From contig JAFWZV010000010.1 of assembly GCA_017517305.1 (NCBI GenBank), positions 62,001 to 126,000 of the forward strand: DNA of 64,000 nt. Reading direction: 5' to 3'. Position numbers and translations under genes: made by a program. How positions within the stretch are numbered: position 1 is the first letter of the stretch; every line of letters begins with the position of its first letter. This stretch comes from Lachnospiraceae bacterium. GTDB lineage: Bacteria; Bacillota; Clostridia; Lachnospirales; Lachnospiraceae. The notes under the pieces were generated by a model, which was not told where the DNA came from, searched no databases, and saw only the letters and a program-made list of their open reading frames with translations. Shown here piece after piece: positions 32,480 to 41,195 of this stretch.

Positions 32480-33115
32480 ATGAACTCTAAAATATTTTAC
32501 AACATAATAGCTTGGGCATATGGTTTGCTTGATGTGATATATTTCAATAATTACGAGAGAAGTCCTAGAAAAGCGGTTTTGGATTCAATTAATTCAGAGG
32601 ATACTGTACTTGATATGTGCACAGGGACAGGAGCGAATGCATTGAAAATAGCAGAGAATCTTCCACATGCAAGAGTAATTGGAGTGGATCTTTCTCAGGG
32701 AATGCTTAAGATTGCTAAAGAAAAAACAGTGAAGGAAGATATAGGGAATGTTAAGTTTTATCAAATGGATGCTACAGATATGAAGTTCAAGGACAGATGT
32801 TTTGACAAGGTTTCTATTGCATTGGTTCTTCATGAGACAGATGAAGAGTTGGCAGGTAAGCTTATATTAGAGGCAAAGAGAGTTCTTAAAGATGATGGAG
32901 AGATAATTATAACCGAATGGGAGACAAGTAAACAGTGGTGGAGAAGAATATTGTTTGTACCGGTAGCTTTACTTGAACCAAAGCCATATAAGGACTTTAT
33001 TAAGAAGGATTTGGATGATTATTTCAAGAAGTTTGGTTTGGCGGTAGTTGAAACAACGCATTGTGATTATACAAAGGTACTTAGAGTTAAAAAAATAATT
33101 AGAGAAAAAATATAA
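32480..33115 (+). CDS. Class I SAM-dependent methyltransferase
   Basis: A 211-residue enzyme: motif I VLDMCTGTGANALKIAENLP, motif II VIGVDLSQGMLKIAKEK, FYQMDATDMKFKDRCFDKV, and HETDEELAGKLILEAKRVLKDDG. The profile is like UbiE/COQ5 and phospholipid N-methyltransferases. AAAGGAGG (32464-32471) sets the ATG at 32480; an earlier in-frame ATG at 32411 would fall in the promoter. It is first in a probable four-gene operon under the ArsR-like operators. Confidence 0.9.
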   Translation: MNSKIFYNIIAWAYGLLDVIYFNNYERSPRKAVLDSINSEDTVLDMCTGTGANALKIAENLPHARVIGVDLSQGMLKIAKEKTVKEDIGNVKFYQMDATDMKFKDRCFDKVSIALVLHETDEELAGKLILEAKRVLKDDGEIIITEWETSKQWWRRILFVPVALLEPKPYKDFIKKDLDDYFKKFGLAVVETTHCDYTKVLRVKKIIREKI

Positions 33116-33131
33116 AGGAAGGCTTGAAATT

Positions 33132-33776
33132 ATGAGTAAGAATAGTAACAAGGATAACAAAGATAATAAGAAGTTCTGGCAGAGATACGCACCTATATAT
33201 TCATTGTTTATGAAGAATGCAGATGCTGAATACAATGAGATATCTGATAAGATAAAGCCATATTTGAGTAAAGATATGAATGTACTAGAGCTTGCCTGTG
33301 GAACAGGAATGTTTACATATATACTTGCTGACAAGGTAAATACCTGGAAGGCAACTGATTTCTCTGAGAATATGGTTAAGGAGGCAAAAAATGCTGCTAA
33401 GAAACACAAGGTAATACCAGGCTTGAGCTTTTCTGTGGAGGATGCTACAAATCTTCCTTATGAGGATTCTAGCTTTGATGCAGTTATGATTGCAAATGCA
33501 CTTCATATTATGCCTAACCCAGAAAAAGCGTTGGCAGAGATAAAGAGAGTTCTTAAGGATGATGGTATAATGTTTGCACCTACATTTGTTCATGGAGAGG
33601 GTGTAGGCTTTAAGCTTAGAACTAAATTCATAGAGTTCTTTGGATTTAAAGCATTTATCGAGCCTACAAATGACGAGTTTAAGAAGTTTATAGAAAGTAA
33701 TGGATTTAAAGTAATGGAATATGATAGAGTTGGAAGTAAGTTGGCACCTATCTGTTGTATGATAGCGAAGAAGTAA
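33132..33776 (+). CDS. Class I SAM-dependent methyltransferase
   Basis: A 214-residue methyltransferase: motif I VLELACGTGMFTYILADKV, WKATDFSENMVKEAKNAAKK, FSVEDATNLPYEDSSFDAV, MIANALHIMPNPEKALAEIK. It resembles the preceding enzyme only in general fold. The N-terminus begins with a Lys/Asn-rich stretch then FWQRYAPIYSLFMKN, as in UbiE-like enzymes. It follows the first methyltransferase by 16 bp. Two methyltransferases in tandem suggest stepwise methylation, possibly of a phospholipid head group; this is inference. Confidence 0.9.
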   Translation: MSKNSNKDNKDNKKFWQRYAPIYSLFMKNADAEYNEISDKIKPYLSKDMNVLELACGTGMFTYILADKVNTWKATDFSENMVKEAKNAAKKHKVIPGLSFSVEDATNLPYEDSSFDAVMIANALHIMPNPEKALAEIKRVLKDDGIMFAPTFVHGEGVGFKLRTKFIEFFGFKAFIEPTNDEFKKFIESNGFKVMEYDRVGSKLAPICCMIAKK

Positions 33777-33788
33777 GGCGGGATTGAA

Positions 33789-34283
33789 ATGGTTTTATTA
33801 GTTCAGTGTGTTGTTTTTTGTATATTATTTACATTGATGGTCATGCCATCTTTGTATAAGAATCCTATTAATTGGGTGATGGATTTTCCACCAATGATTA
33901 TCAAAAGAGTTGAATCCCTGCCACAATATAAGGATAAGATAAAGAAGAAGGAAAAAAGACATATAAAGAAGAAAATATTAGCAGTGATTGCTTTCGTTCT
34001 TGTGTTATCATCTGTGGCTTATTTTTCAGGATGTAGAAGTTTCTTAGATACTTTTCTATATGTGTTTATAATATTTGTAGCAGTTAATTTATATGACTTG
34101 GTTGTTTTGGATTGGGGAATTGCCTGCCACAGCAAAAAAATCAGAATCCCGGGAACAGAGGATATGGATAAGGAATATAAGAATTATTTGTTTCATACTA
34201 GAGGTTTTTTCATAGGCTGCGTGCTTGGTTTGATAGTTGCATTGCTGTCTGGTGGTGTGGTTCAATTAATTAGTTTATTATAG
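33789..34283 (+). CDS. Four-helix membrane protein
   Basis: A 164-residue protein with helices at about 2-20, 65-82, 88-108 and 140-162, and a basic loop (KKKEKRHIKKK) between the first two. YDLVVLDWGIACHSKKIRIPG lies between the last helices, a motif seen in uncharacterised Firmicute membrane proteins. It follows the methyltransferase by 12 bp and precedes the MBL enzyme, all in one apparent operon. Function unknown. Confidence 0.7.
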   Translation: MVLLVQCVVFCILFTLMVMPSLYKNPINWVMDFPPMIIKRVESLPQYKDKIKKKEKRHIKKKILAVIAFVLVLSSVAYFSGCRSFLDTFLYVFIIFVAVNLYDLVVLDWGIACHSKKIRIPGTEDMDKEYKNYLFHTRGFFIGCVLGLIVALLSGGVVQLISLL

Positions 34284-34316
34284 AATACATACTAAAATAC
34301 GAGAGGAGCAGTACAT

Positions 34317-35141
34317 ATGATAAAAGTAACCACCTTTGTTGAAAACACATCAATTTCCCCAGACTATGCACATAAGCATGGCTTGTGTTTATATATTGAA
34401 ACTACAAATCACAAAATACTCTTTGATTTAGGTTCTAATGGCTTATTTCTTGAAAATGCAAAAAAGCTGGGAGTAAATATTGCTGAAATTGATACTGTGA
34501 TTATATCCCACGGACATGCAGACCATGGCGGAGCATTGAAGCTTTTCTTGGAGAGTAATAATACTGCTAAAGTATATGTTAGAAGGAATGCATTCGATAG
34601 TCACAAGATAAAGGTGCTGGGGTTATTCTTTAGTGTAGGACTTGATAGTTCGCTTAAGAAACATCCACAAATAGTTTTGACTGATGCAAGAACAGTAATA
34701 GATGATGAACTGATGTTATTTTCTGATATTGATAATCACATGTTCCCTACAAAAGCCAACAAAAAGCTATATGCCAAGGTGGATGGTAAGATGATAGTTG
34801 ATGATTTTACCCATGAACAGAATTTAATTATTACAGAGGGTGATAATAAAATCTTGTTTGCAGGCTGCGCCCATTCAGGTATAGTAAATATTAAGGATAA
34901 AGCGGAGAAAATCATAGGTGAAAAGCTTGATTCAGTGATTGGTGGATTTCATCTGTATAATCCCGCATCAAGAAAGAGAGAAAGTGATGAGTTGATAGAT
35001 GGAATAGCTGATAGCTTAAATGATGGCGTTACAATGTATTATACCTGTCACTGTACTGGAAAGAAGGTATTTGAAATGATGAAGAAGAAGCTTACGGATA
35101 GGATTCAGTATATTTCAGTTGGAACGGTATTAAAAATATAA
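34317..35141 (+). CDS. MBL-fold metallohydrolase
   Basis: A 274-residue metallo-beta-lactamase-fold protein with the metal motif SHGHADHGG (His65, His67, Asp69, His70), later AGCAHSGIVNI and GGFHL, plus a C-terminal YYTCHCTG block. This pattern matches the family that includes dihydropteridine (methanopterin-related) RFAP synthase-like MBL proteins in Clostridia. The exact reaction is unknown. GAGAGGAG lies 7 bp before the ATG. It ends the operon and is followed by a strong terminator. Confidence 0.9.
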   Translation: MIKVTTFVENTSISPDYAHKHGLCLYIETTNHKILFDLGSNGLFLENAKKLGVNIAEIDTVIISHGHADHGGALKLFLESNNTAKVYVRRNAFDSHKIKVLGLFFSVGLDSSLKKHPQIVLTDARTVIDDELMLFSDIDNHMFPTKANKKLYAKVDGKMIVDDFTHEQNLIITEGDNKILFAGCAHSGIVNIKDKAEKIIGEKLDSVIGGFHLYNPASRKRESDELIDGIADSLNDGVTMYYTCHCTGKKVFEMMKKKLTDRIQYISVGTVLKI

Positions 35142-35151
35142 TAGTAAATTA

Positions 35152-35202
35152 AAGGAACTATTTAAAATGTGACTAAAGTCATATTCTAAATAGTTCTTTT
35201 TT
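35152..35202 (+). terminator. Intrinsic terminator
   Basis: AGGAACTATTTA pairs with TAAATAGTTCTTTTTT, with an inner GTGACT/AGTCAT pairing. Confidence 0.85.
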
Positions 35203-35207
35203 CACTT

Positions 35208-35237
35208 TTGCCACAAATCTAAAATTGCTATTATAAT
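35208..35237 (+). promoter_or_regulatory. Promoter of the ABC-2/two-component operon
   Basis: TTGCCA (35208-35213), 18-bp spacer, TATAAT (35232-35237), about 50 bp before the ATPase gene. Confidence 0.6.
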
Positions 35238-35287
35238 CACAGAAACTATGGTGATACACAAAAATACGAATATTAAAGGAGTACATT

Positions 35288-36049
35288 ATGTCAGATATCA
35301 TTTTAAAGACAACAGATTTAACTAAGAAATATCACAACAAGGCAGTGGTTGATAATCTAAATATCGAAATCAAAAAGGGAGAGATTTTCGGTTTACTTGG
35401 ACCTAACGGAGCAGGAAAATCAACTACCATGAATATGATTTGTTCCATAGTAAAGCCTACAGCGGGTGTAGTAGAGCTTTTTGGAAAGGATCCTCGCAAG
35501 CAGAAGAAGGAGGTTATTCATAAGCTTGGTTATATTCCACAAGAGCTTGCAATACATGGCAATCTTAAGGCTTGGGAGAATGTTGAACTATTTACTTCTT
35601 TGTATGGATTAAAGGGGGATGAATTAAAGAAGGCAATAGACGATTCTTTGGAGTATGTTGGTCTTCTTGAGAGAAGAAATGAGTTTGCCAAGAACTTCTC
35701 AGGTGGTATGAAGAGAAGACTTAATATCGCCTGTGCCATAGGTCATAAGCCTGACCTTCTTATATTTGACGAGCCTACAGTGGGAATTGACCCACAGTCT
35801 AGAAACTTTATCTTAGATAAGATTAAAGAATCTAACAAGAATGGGGCAACTGTTATATATACAAGCCACTATATGGAAGAGGTTGAGGCTATATGTACTA
35901 GAATAGCTATCATGGATAATGGAAAGATTATTGCCTGTGGAACTAGTCAGGAGTTAAAGAAGCTTGTTTCAAAGGGTGATGAGGATATCACTTTAGAGGA
36001 GGTATTCCTTACACTTACTGGCAAGAAGCTTAGAGATTACGCAGAGTAA
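35288..36049 (+). CDS. ABC transporter ATP-binding protein
   Basis: A 253-residue ATPase: Walker A GPNGAGKST (about 40-48), LGYIPQELAIHGNLKAWEN, signature FSGGMKRRLN, Walker B LLIFDEPTVGIDP, SHYMEEVEAIC. The layout is DrrA-like, used with ABC-2 permeases in drug or peptide export. The two permease genes and a NarL-type two-component pair follow directly. AAGGAG precedes the ATG. Confidence 0.92.
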   Translation: MSDIILKTTDLTKKYHNKAVVDNLNIEIKKGEIFGLLGPNGAGKSTTMNMICSIVKPTAGVVELFGKDPRKQKKEVIHKLGYIPQELAIHGNLKAWENVELFTSLYGLKGDELKKAIDDSLEYVGLLERRNEFAKNFSGGMKRRLNIACAIGHKPDLLIFDEPTVGIDPQSRNFILDKIKESNKNGATVIYTSHYMEEVEAICTRIAIMDNGKIIACGTSQELKKLVSKGDEDITLEEVFLTLTGKKLRDYAE

Positions 36050-36064
36050 TGTGAGGAGAAAAGG

Positions 36065-37156
36065 ATGATTAGATATTTAATTAAGAATAATTTTAAGCTA
36101 ATGCTTAGAAATAAATGGGCTGTTTCACTGCTGATTCTTTGTCCATTATTAATCGTTGGAATTTTGGCAAGTGCATTCAATGAATTGCTAAAGTCATATG
36201 AGAATGTGGAAACATTTTCAGTTGGATATAGTGTTATGGAAGAAAGTACATTTTCTGAATATATGCCTGTTATAAAGACATCAGGAGAAGAAGCAGGTCT
36301 AAGCTTTGTAGAATACGCACAGGAAAGTTCTGTGGAGGCCCTTAAAAGTGGAGATATAGCTGTGTTTGTTGAATTTGGTACAGATACATATACCATATAT
36401 AAGAGTGAAGACCACAAGGTAGAGGGAATAAGTACTGAATATTTTATGCATAAGGTGTTTTCAGAGATGGCAAATATGAAGCTTCAAACCATGACACCAG
36501 AGGTGTCATCTCAGAATATTACAATTCCTGTTGAAAGCATCTCATATATGCCTGATGTAGACTCGAAGAACTATTATGGTATAGCCTACTGTGTCTTCCT
36601 TACCTGGATTGGAATAATATGTGCTATTGGTGTTATAAGCAGTGAGAAAAAGAATTGTATAGCAAGAAAATATCAGGTGTCCACATTATCAAGCTTTAAG
36701 CTTTTTATGAGCTTGCTTATTCCTGTAATATTGACAGTACTTGTATGTATGAGTATATCAACCATCCTATCTACTATAATGTACGATATAAGTTGGGGGA
36801 ATTTACTCGTTGCCGTAGTACTATTTGTACTAAATATAGTTGCCAGCTCTGCCTTCGGGCTAATGCTGGTAAAGGTATTCGATAATATGGTATCAACAAT
36901 CATAATGCTATTTTTGACAGTTTGGTTTATGGGATTTTTTGGTGGAAGCTTTGAGACATATATGTTCTCGTCTATGCCGGATACACTAAAGCATGCTTCC
37001 CCTATATATCATATAACAAGAGCATTGGTTGAAAATTCTGTTATGGGAGAGAGTGATTATATTGTAAGCAGTATAATATACGCTCTTATAGTTACATTAA
37101 GCAGCACTATAATTGCTATGGTAGCAGATGGATTAAGAAAGAGAGGTAAGGCATGA
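36065..37156 (+). CDS. ABC-2 type permease subunit 1
   Basis: A 363-residue permease: first helix (about 18-37), a large extracytoplasmic loop (40-170), then five helices in the C-terminal half (about 177-197, 217-240, 250-275, 282-300, 333-355). SSEKKNCIARKYQVSTLSSFKLF is the coupling segment. The ATG overlap of its stop with the next start (ATGA) shows tight coupling. It probably forms a heterodimer with the next permease. Confidence 0.88.
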   Translation: MIRYLIKNNFKLMLRNKWAVSLLILCPLLIVGILASAFNELLKSYENVETFSVGYSVMEESTFSEYMPVIKTSGEEAGLSFVEYAQESSVEALKSGDIAVFVEFGTDTYTIYKSEDHKVEGISTEYFMHKVFSEMANMKLQTMTPEVSSQNITIPVESISYMPDVDSKNYYGIAYCVFLTWIGIICAIGVISSEKKNCIARKYQVSTLSSFKLFMSLLIPVILTVLVCMSISTILSTIMYDISWGNLLVAVVLFVLNIVASSAFGLMLVKVFDNMVSTIIMLFLTVWFMGFFGGSFETYMFSSMPDTLKHASPIYHITRALVENSVMGESDYIVSSIIYALIVTLSSTIIAMVADGLRKRGKA

Positions 37157-38424
37157 ATAGAATAATTGCATTACTTAAAATGAGTATACGGATATTGCTT
37201 AGGAATAAGGGATTTTTGTTCTTTCTGTTTGTAACGCCGGTACTATCAACGATGGTTCTATCCATTCAGTCAGGCTATAGCATAGTGGGAGAAGATGGCT
37301 CAGGAGTTGAACAAATTATTGAACTTTCGGACTGTGATGAAAGAGCTATCTATAAAAGTGATAATTCGAGATTTGTAGTAAAGGTTTATGATGGGGCAAA
37401 AACCGAGCTTTCAGAGTACACATTAAATAAGCTTGCAGCAACAGGAATGTATTCAGTATGCAGATGTGATGTAAGTCAGATAACTGATGAAGAAATCATG
37501 GAACAGGCCAAGAAGGATGCTTTTGATGACAAAACAGGTACTATATTGTATCTAAAAGAAGATTTTGATAAGGCTGTGTCTGAAGGAAATTATGAAGCAG
37601 CAGTACTTCTTTTTACCACATCTGATGATGAAAGATATGAGCTTTTTGTAGAGGATTTGAAAAATTCATTAGCTACTGTTAATCGGGTTGTAGAGTTAGT
37701 TAGTGGTGATACCACCCAAACCATCACGATTTTAAATGATATGGATAACTCTATACCTGATAAAACCATAGTAAATGTTGGTGGAAAGGGTCAGCGAGCA
37801 TTAACCGACAAGCAGTTTAGTCAGAAGCAGAATATGGGATATGCATTTGCAATCATTACACTAGGATTTTTATTCTGTGGTGTTTGTGTGGCACATACTG
37901 TTATTGAGGAGCAAAATAACAAGGTATATACCAGAGTTATGCTTTCTCAAGTGTCAAAGTGGGAGTATCTATTCTCTAAGTTTATTATTACCGTTGCGAT
38001 GGCTGTAGGGCAGACAGTGGTTACAGGTGTTAGTATATTATTTATCCTAAAGGATATAGATTTTGGAATGAGTAGATTAAGTTTTCTCTTTATTATCTTT
38101 TGTTTAGGAATAATATTTGGTACAATAAGCTTTGTAATGGGAATATTAATAGGTGATGTAATGAGCTCAAACTTTGCTACATTCATTATATGGAATCTTT
38201 CGGCATTGCTTTCGGGATTATATTTCCCTATAGATGGTACTACGATGGCGCTTAAGACTATGTCTGCTGTTATGCCACATCGTTGGTTTATGGATGTTGT
38301 GGAAATGGTATTCATAGGTGATGGTAAAGCCTACTCCATGGTGCTTTGTGTTACAGCAGCGTATCTCATTATAACTATATGCTTGGGATGTGTTGGTCTT
38401 AAGCTTAAGGAAAATGAAGCGTAG
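37153..38424 (+). CDS. ABC-2 type permease subunit 2
   Basis: A 423-residue permease with the same plan as its upstream partner but a longer ectodomain (about 40-235), then helices near 235-257, 283-305, 312-336, 343-362 and 395-415. EEQNNKVYTRVMLSQVSKWEYLFSKF is the coupling segment and LSGLYFPIDGTTMALKTMSAVMPHRWFMD is typical of ABC-2 permeases. It overlaps the upstream gene by 4 bp. Export substrate unknown. Confidence 0.88.
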   Translation: MNRIIALLKMSIRILLRNKGFLFFLFVTPVLSTMVLSIQSGYSIVGEDGSGVEQIIELSDCDERAIYKSDNSRFVVKVYDGAKTELSEYTLNKLAATGMYSVCRCDVSQITDEEIMEQAKKDAFDDKTGTILYLKEDFDKAVSEGNYEAAVLLFTTSDDERYELFVEDLKNSLATVNRVVELVSGDTTQTITILNDMDNSIPDKTIVNVGGKGQRALTDKQFSQKQNMGYAFAIITLGFLFCGVCVAHTVIEEQNNKVYTRVMLSQVSKWEYLFSKFIITVAMAVGQTVVTGVSILFILKDIDFGMSRLSFLFIIFCLGIIFGTISFVMGILIGDVMSSNFATFIIWNLSALLSGLYFPIDGTTMALKTMSAVMPHRWFMDVVEMVFIGDGKAYSMVLCVTAAYLIITICLGCVGLKLKENEA

Positions 38425-38476
38425 AGTGAAAACAAAAACTAAGAAAAATTTGGATAGAAACTAGGATAAAAGGGAA

Positions 38477-39613
38477 ATGTCAGAACAGCTTAGAGATAAT
38501 TACTTTTTGGCAGTAAAGATTATTATGCTTATTGCCCTGGAATTATATATAGCATTAACTAAGAATGTTTTAACAGGAGCATCTGGAATGGTGCTCCTGC
38601 TTTTGGCGCTTCTAATAGGTTGTTTTTCTCTTGTTCAGCTCTTAGATAAACTGAGAAGATGGATGTGCTTATGTGGGTGTATTATATTACTTATTGTAAT
38701 TACTACTAACATAGACAAAGCATTTGTATTATTAGGTATTTGTTTGGCATATGATATCATTTCTTATTTGAAACCTAGCTTTATATGGTACTTTACACCG
38801 TTAATATTTGGAATTATTGAGAGCGATATTAACTCTTATGTAAGAATACTTGCATGCCTGTTCATAGGAATTATACATATTCAACATGACTTTATTGTTG
38901 AGTCATATAGAAAGCAAACTGTGGAGGATACTCTATCTGAACAGCAACTTAAGAAAAATATATATAAGAAGGAGCATGAGATGCAGGAGGAGATGCGAAA
39001 AGGTTTGCTTCAGGCAGAGAATCAGCTCCTTGAGGAGAGAACACAGCTTTCTCAAACCTTGCATGATAAGCTTGGACATAATATTAACGGTTCGGTATAT
39101 CAGCTTGAGGCCATAAAGGTTATAATGGATAAAGAGCCTGAAACATCTAAGAGGATGATTCAGGGAGTAATAGATCAGCTTAGAACAGGTATGGATGAAA
39201 TAAGGGCTATTCTAAGAAAGGAAAGACCTAAGAAATACAGACTTGCCACAATTCAGCTAGAGAAACTATGTGAGGATTGTGTCAGTAAGGGTGTAGATGC
39301 CAAGCTTGTTACAGATGGTGATTTATCTAATGTTCCTGATAAGTATTTGGAAATTGTATTGGATAATGCGTACGAGGCAGTGTCAAATGCTATGAAATAC
39401 GCAAGATGTACTAAGATAGAGATTAAAATACATGTGCTTAATCAAATGCTTAGATGTAGCATATCAGATAATGGTATTGGCTGTAAGGAGATAGAAGACG
39501 GTATGGGAATCTCCGGTATGCGTAGAAGAGTAAGAGACGTAAATGGTGTATTAGATTTTGAAACAGAGGCAGGATTTACAATTAATATGCTGCTGCCGAT
39601 TAATGAGGGTTAA
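38477..39613 (+). CDS. Sensor histidine kinase, NarL/DesK type
   Basis: A 378-residue kinase: five or six membrane helices in the first 130 residues with almost no external sensing domain, a coiled-coil (about 150-190), HisKA_3-type phospho-acceptor TLHDKLGHNINGS (His196), and ATPase motifs LDNAYEAVSNAMKYA (N-box) and DNGIGC/GISGMRRRV. The intramembrane-sensing plan is like kinases linked to ABC exporters. It is followed 4 bp later by its response regulator. Likely it senses an envelope signal and controls the ABC genes upstream. Confidence 0.9.
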   Translation: MSEQLRDNYFLAVKIIMLIALELYIALTKNVLTGASGMVLLLLALLIGCFSLVQLLDKLRRWMCLCGCIILLIVITTNIDKAFVLLGICLAYDIISYLKPSFIWYFTPLIFGIIESDINSYVRILACLFIGIIHIQHDFIVESYRKQTVEDTLSEQQLKKNIYKKEHEMQEEMRKGLLQAENQLLEERTQLSQTLHDKLGHNINGSVYQLEAIKVIMDKEPETSKRMIQGVIDQLRTGMDEIRAILRKERPKKYRLATIQLEKLCEDCVSKGVDAKLVTDGDLSNVPDKYLEIVLDNAYEAVSNAMKYARCTKIEIKIHVLNQMLRCSISDNGIGCKEIEDGMGISGMRRRVRDVNGVLDFETEAGFTINMLLPINEG

Positions 39614-39617
39614 GAAT

Positions 39618-40256
39618 ATGGATAAGATAAAGGTAATAATTGCAGATGATAGTGATTTCGTAAGAGACGGAATGAGAATAATACTTAGCGTTGATGAGGA
39701 GTTTGAGGTTATAGGCTGTGCTTCGAATGGTAGAGAAGCCATAGAAATAGCCAAGGATAATGCGCCTGATATATTTCTTATGGACATTCAGATGCCAGAG
39801 ATGGATGGTATAGAAGCTACAAAGTACATAGTAGAAAATAATCTTGGCAAGGTACTTATTCTTACAACCTTTGATGATGATGAACTTGTTCAGCAAGCCT
39901 TAAGTAACGGAGCCAAGGGTTATCTTATTAAAAATCACACTCCTGAGCACCTCAAGCAGATGATTAAGTCGGTATATAATGGAACAGGAGTTATGGAGGA
40001 AAATATATTAGAGAACCTTACAAAGAACAGTGAGGTTAAGTCATCGAGCTTTAATGAGGAAGGATATACAGCTAGAGAGATGGATATTATTAAGGCTGTG
40101 GCTGATGGTTTGTCTAATAAGGAGATTGCTAATAAGCTATTTATAAGTGAGGGAACTGTTAAGAATTATATAACTTCAATACTTGCTAAGGAGAATCTTT
40201 CTCATAGAACAGCCCTTGCTGTTTATTATCTAACAGGTAAAAAGCAGGGGGAGTAA
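39618..40256 (+). CDS. LuxR/NarL family response regulator
   Basis: A 212-residue regulator: receiver with phospho-acceptor Asp56 (LMDIQMPEMDG), Thr in LILTTFDDDE and Lys in GAKGYLIKN, then a LuxR helix-turn-helix (YTAREMDIIKAVADGLSNKE, IANKLFISEGTVKNYITSIL). The ATG at 39618 is chosen because upstream in-frame codons overlap the kinase gene. It forms the partner of the preceding kinase; the operon order ATPase, two permeases, kinase, regulator suggests autoregulation of an export system. Confidence 0.92.
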   Translation: MDKIKVIIADDSDFVRDGMRIILSVDEEFEVIGCASNGREAIEIAKDNAPDIFLMDIQMPEMDGIEATKYIVENNLGKVLILTTFDDDELVQQALSNGAKGYLIKNHTPEHLKQMIKSVYNGTGVMEENILENLTKNSEVKSSSFNEEGYTAREMDIIKAVADGLSNKEIANKLFISEGTVKNYITSILAKENLSHRTALAVYYLTGKKQGE

Positions 40257-40267
40257 AGGGGGGAATT

Positions 40268-40918
40268 ATGCGCATTTTATGTATCGGAGACAGTAACACC
40301 TGGGGCTATGACCCAGTGGATGGATTTAGACATAAAAATAGATGGACAAGGGTTTTGGCTAGTCTTATGCCAGAGCACGAGATTATAGAAGAGGGGCTAA
40401 ATGGCAGAACTATACTTAGCGTTGACCCATACATGCCAGAAAGGTGTCTTATACATAATCTCAAGCTTATTTTGATGTCCCATAAGCCCGTTGATATGGT
40501 GGTGCTTATGGTGGGAAGTAATGAGCTAAAAAATACATTTCCATGTACTGCAAAATACATTGCACAGGGCATAGAGGAATGTGTTAAGATTATGCTTAAT
40601 AAGGATATGTGGGATAGATTTAATGTTCCTAAACTTTTTATTGTTTCTCCAATACTAATCAGAGATGAGATGGTAACAAATGGTGGCGCATTTGCCTGGG
40701 AGTTTGATGAGACAAGTGTGAGAGAGTCTAAGCTTTTGGCAGAGGAATATAAGAAGATTTGTGAAAAATATCAGCTAGAGTTTATGGATGCATCTTTATA
40801 TGCAGAGGCTTCGCTGGTAGATAATCTTCATATGGATGAGGAAAACCATAAAAAGCTGGCAAAGGCTATGTATGATAAATTGAGAACTTCTAATTTATAT
40901 AATAAAAGGGAGGCTTGA
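40268..40918 (+). CDS. SGNH/GDSL hydrolase (acetylhydrolase-like)
   Basis: A 216-residue SGNH hydrolase: block I ILCIGDSNTWGYDP (nucleophile Ser9), block III LMVGSNELKNTF (Asn), and the C-terminal Asp/His pair in LVDNLHMDEENHKK. The family includes arylesterases and acetyl-xylan or peptidoglycan deacetylases. No signal peptide is present, so it acts in the cytosol. It follows the response regulator by 11 bp. Its stop lies inside the hairpin that starts the toxin-like module downstream. Confidence 0.88.
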   Translation: MRILCIGDSNTWGYDPVDGFRHKNRWTRVLASLMPEHEIIEEGLNGRTILSVDPYMPERCLIHNLKLILMSHKPVDMVVLMVGSNELKNTFPCTAKYIAQGIEECVKIMLNKDMWDRFNVPKLFIVSPILIRDEMVTNGGAFAWEFDETSVRESKLLAEEYKKICEKYQLEFMDASLYAEASLVDNLHMDEENHKKLAKAMYDKLRTSNLYNKREA

Positions 40919-40933
40919 TTTATCGAGCCTCCC
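40900..40933 (-). terminator. Terminator of toxin-like transcript, copy 1
   Basis: On the - strand GGGAGGCT pairs with AGCCTCCC (40908-40915/40926-40933), followed by TTTTATT. The equivalent stem in copy 2 is GGAAGGCTT/AAGCCTTCC: both arms changed together, so the stem is conserved. Confidence 0.75.
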
Positions 40934-41050
40934 AGTGTATAATCTACATAGGAAGCAATCGGAAGCGATTTCTGGTTGCCCTCAGTATTTATACTTATTA
41001 AGAAATAAGCATCCTACTTAATGGCGGTTAGAGGATGCTTATTTCTTTTT
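40915..41050 (+). ncRNA. Candidate antisense antitoxin RNA, copy 1
   Basis: Promoter TTGATT (40915-40920), 17-bp spacer, TATAAT (40938-40943). The RNA would start near 40950, contain a GCAATCG/CGATTTCTGGTTGC hairpin and end at AGAAATAAGCATCCT/AGGATGCTTATTTCT (41001-41046) plus T run. It is about 100 nt and complementary to the 3' part of the toxin-like mRNA, including its last codons. The same promoter, spacing and terminator occur in copy 2 (46535-46668). Confidence 0.65.
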
Positions 41051-41122
41051 ATTATGTCTGTCGATATATGTCAATGCAGCGAAAACTAAAATCAATAAGT
41101 CAATAATCTCGTGTGTAGTCAT
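41039..41122 (-). CDS. Small hydrophobic type I toxin-like peptide, copy 1
   Basis: A 27-residue peptide: MTTHEI, one hydrophobic helix (IDLLILVFAALTYI) and a basic tail DRHNKKK. This is the plan of Fst/TxpA/holin-like type I toxins, which insert in the membrane. AAGGAGG (41131-41137) lies 8 bp before ATG 41122; a second in-frame ATG at 41128 is too close to the site. The ribosome site can be masked by GAGGG/CCCTC pairing (41146-41150 with 41130-41134), another type I trait. Copy 2 (46657) encodes the identical peptide with seven synonymous changes. Confidence 0.8.
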   Translation of the reverse strand: MTTHEIIDLLILVFAALTYIDRHNKKK

Positions 41123-41195
41123 CGGCATCCCCTCCTTATGTACTAGAGGGCAACTTGAGAAATTCGCATCCACTTCCCGTAGAAAATACAAGAAT

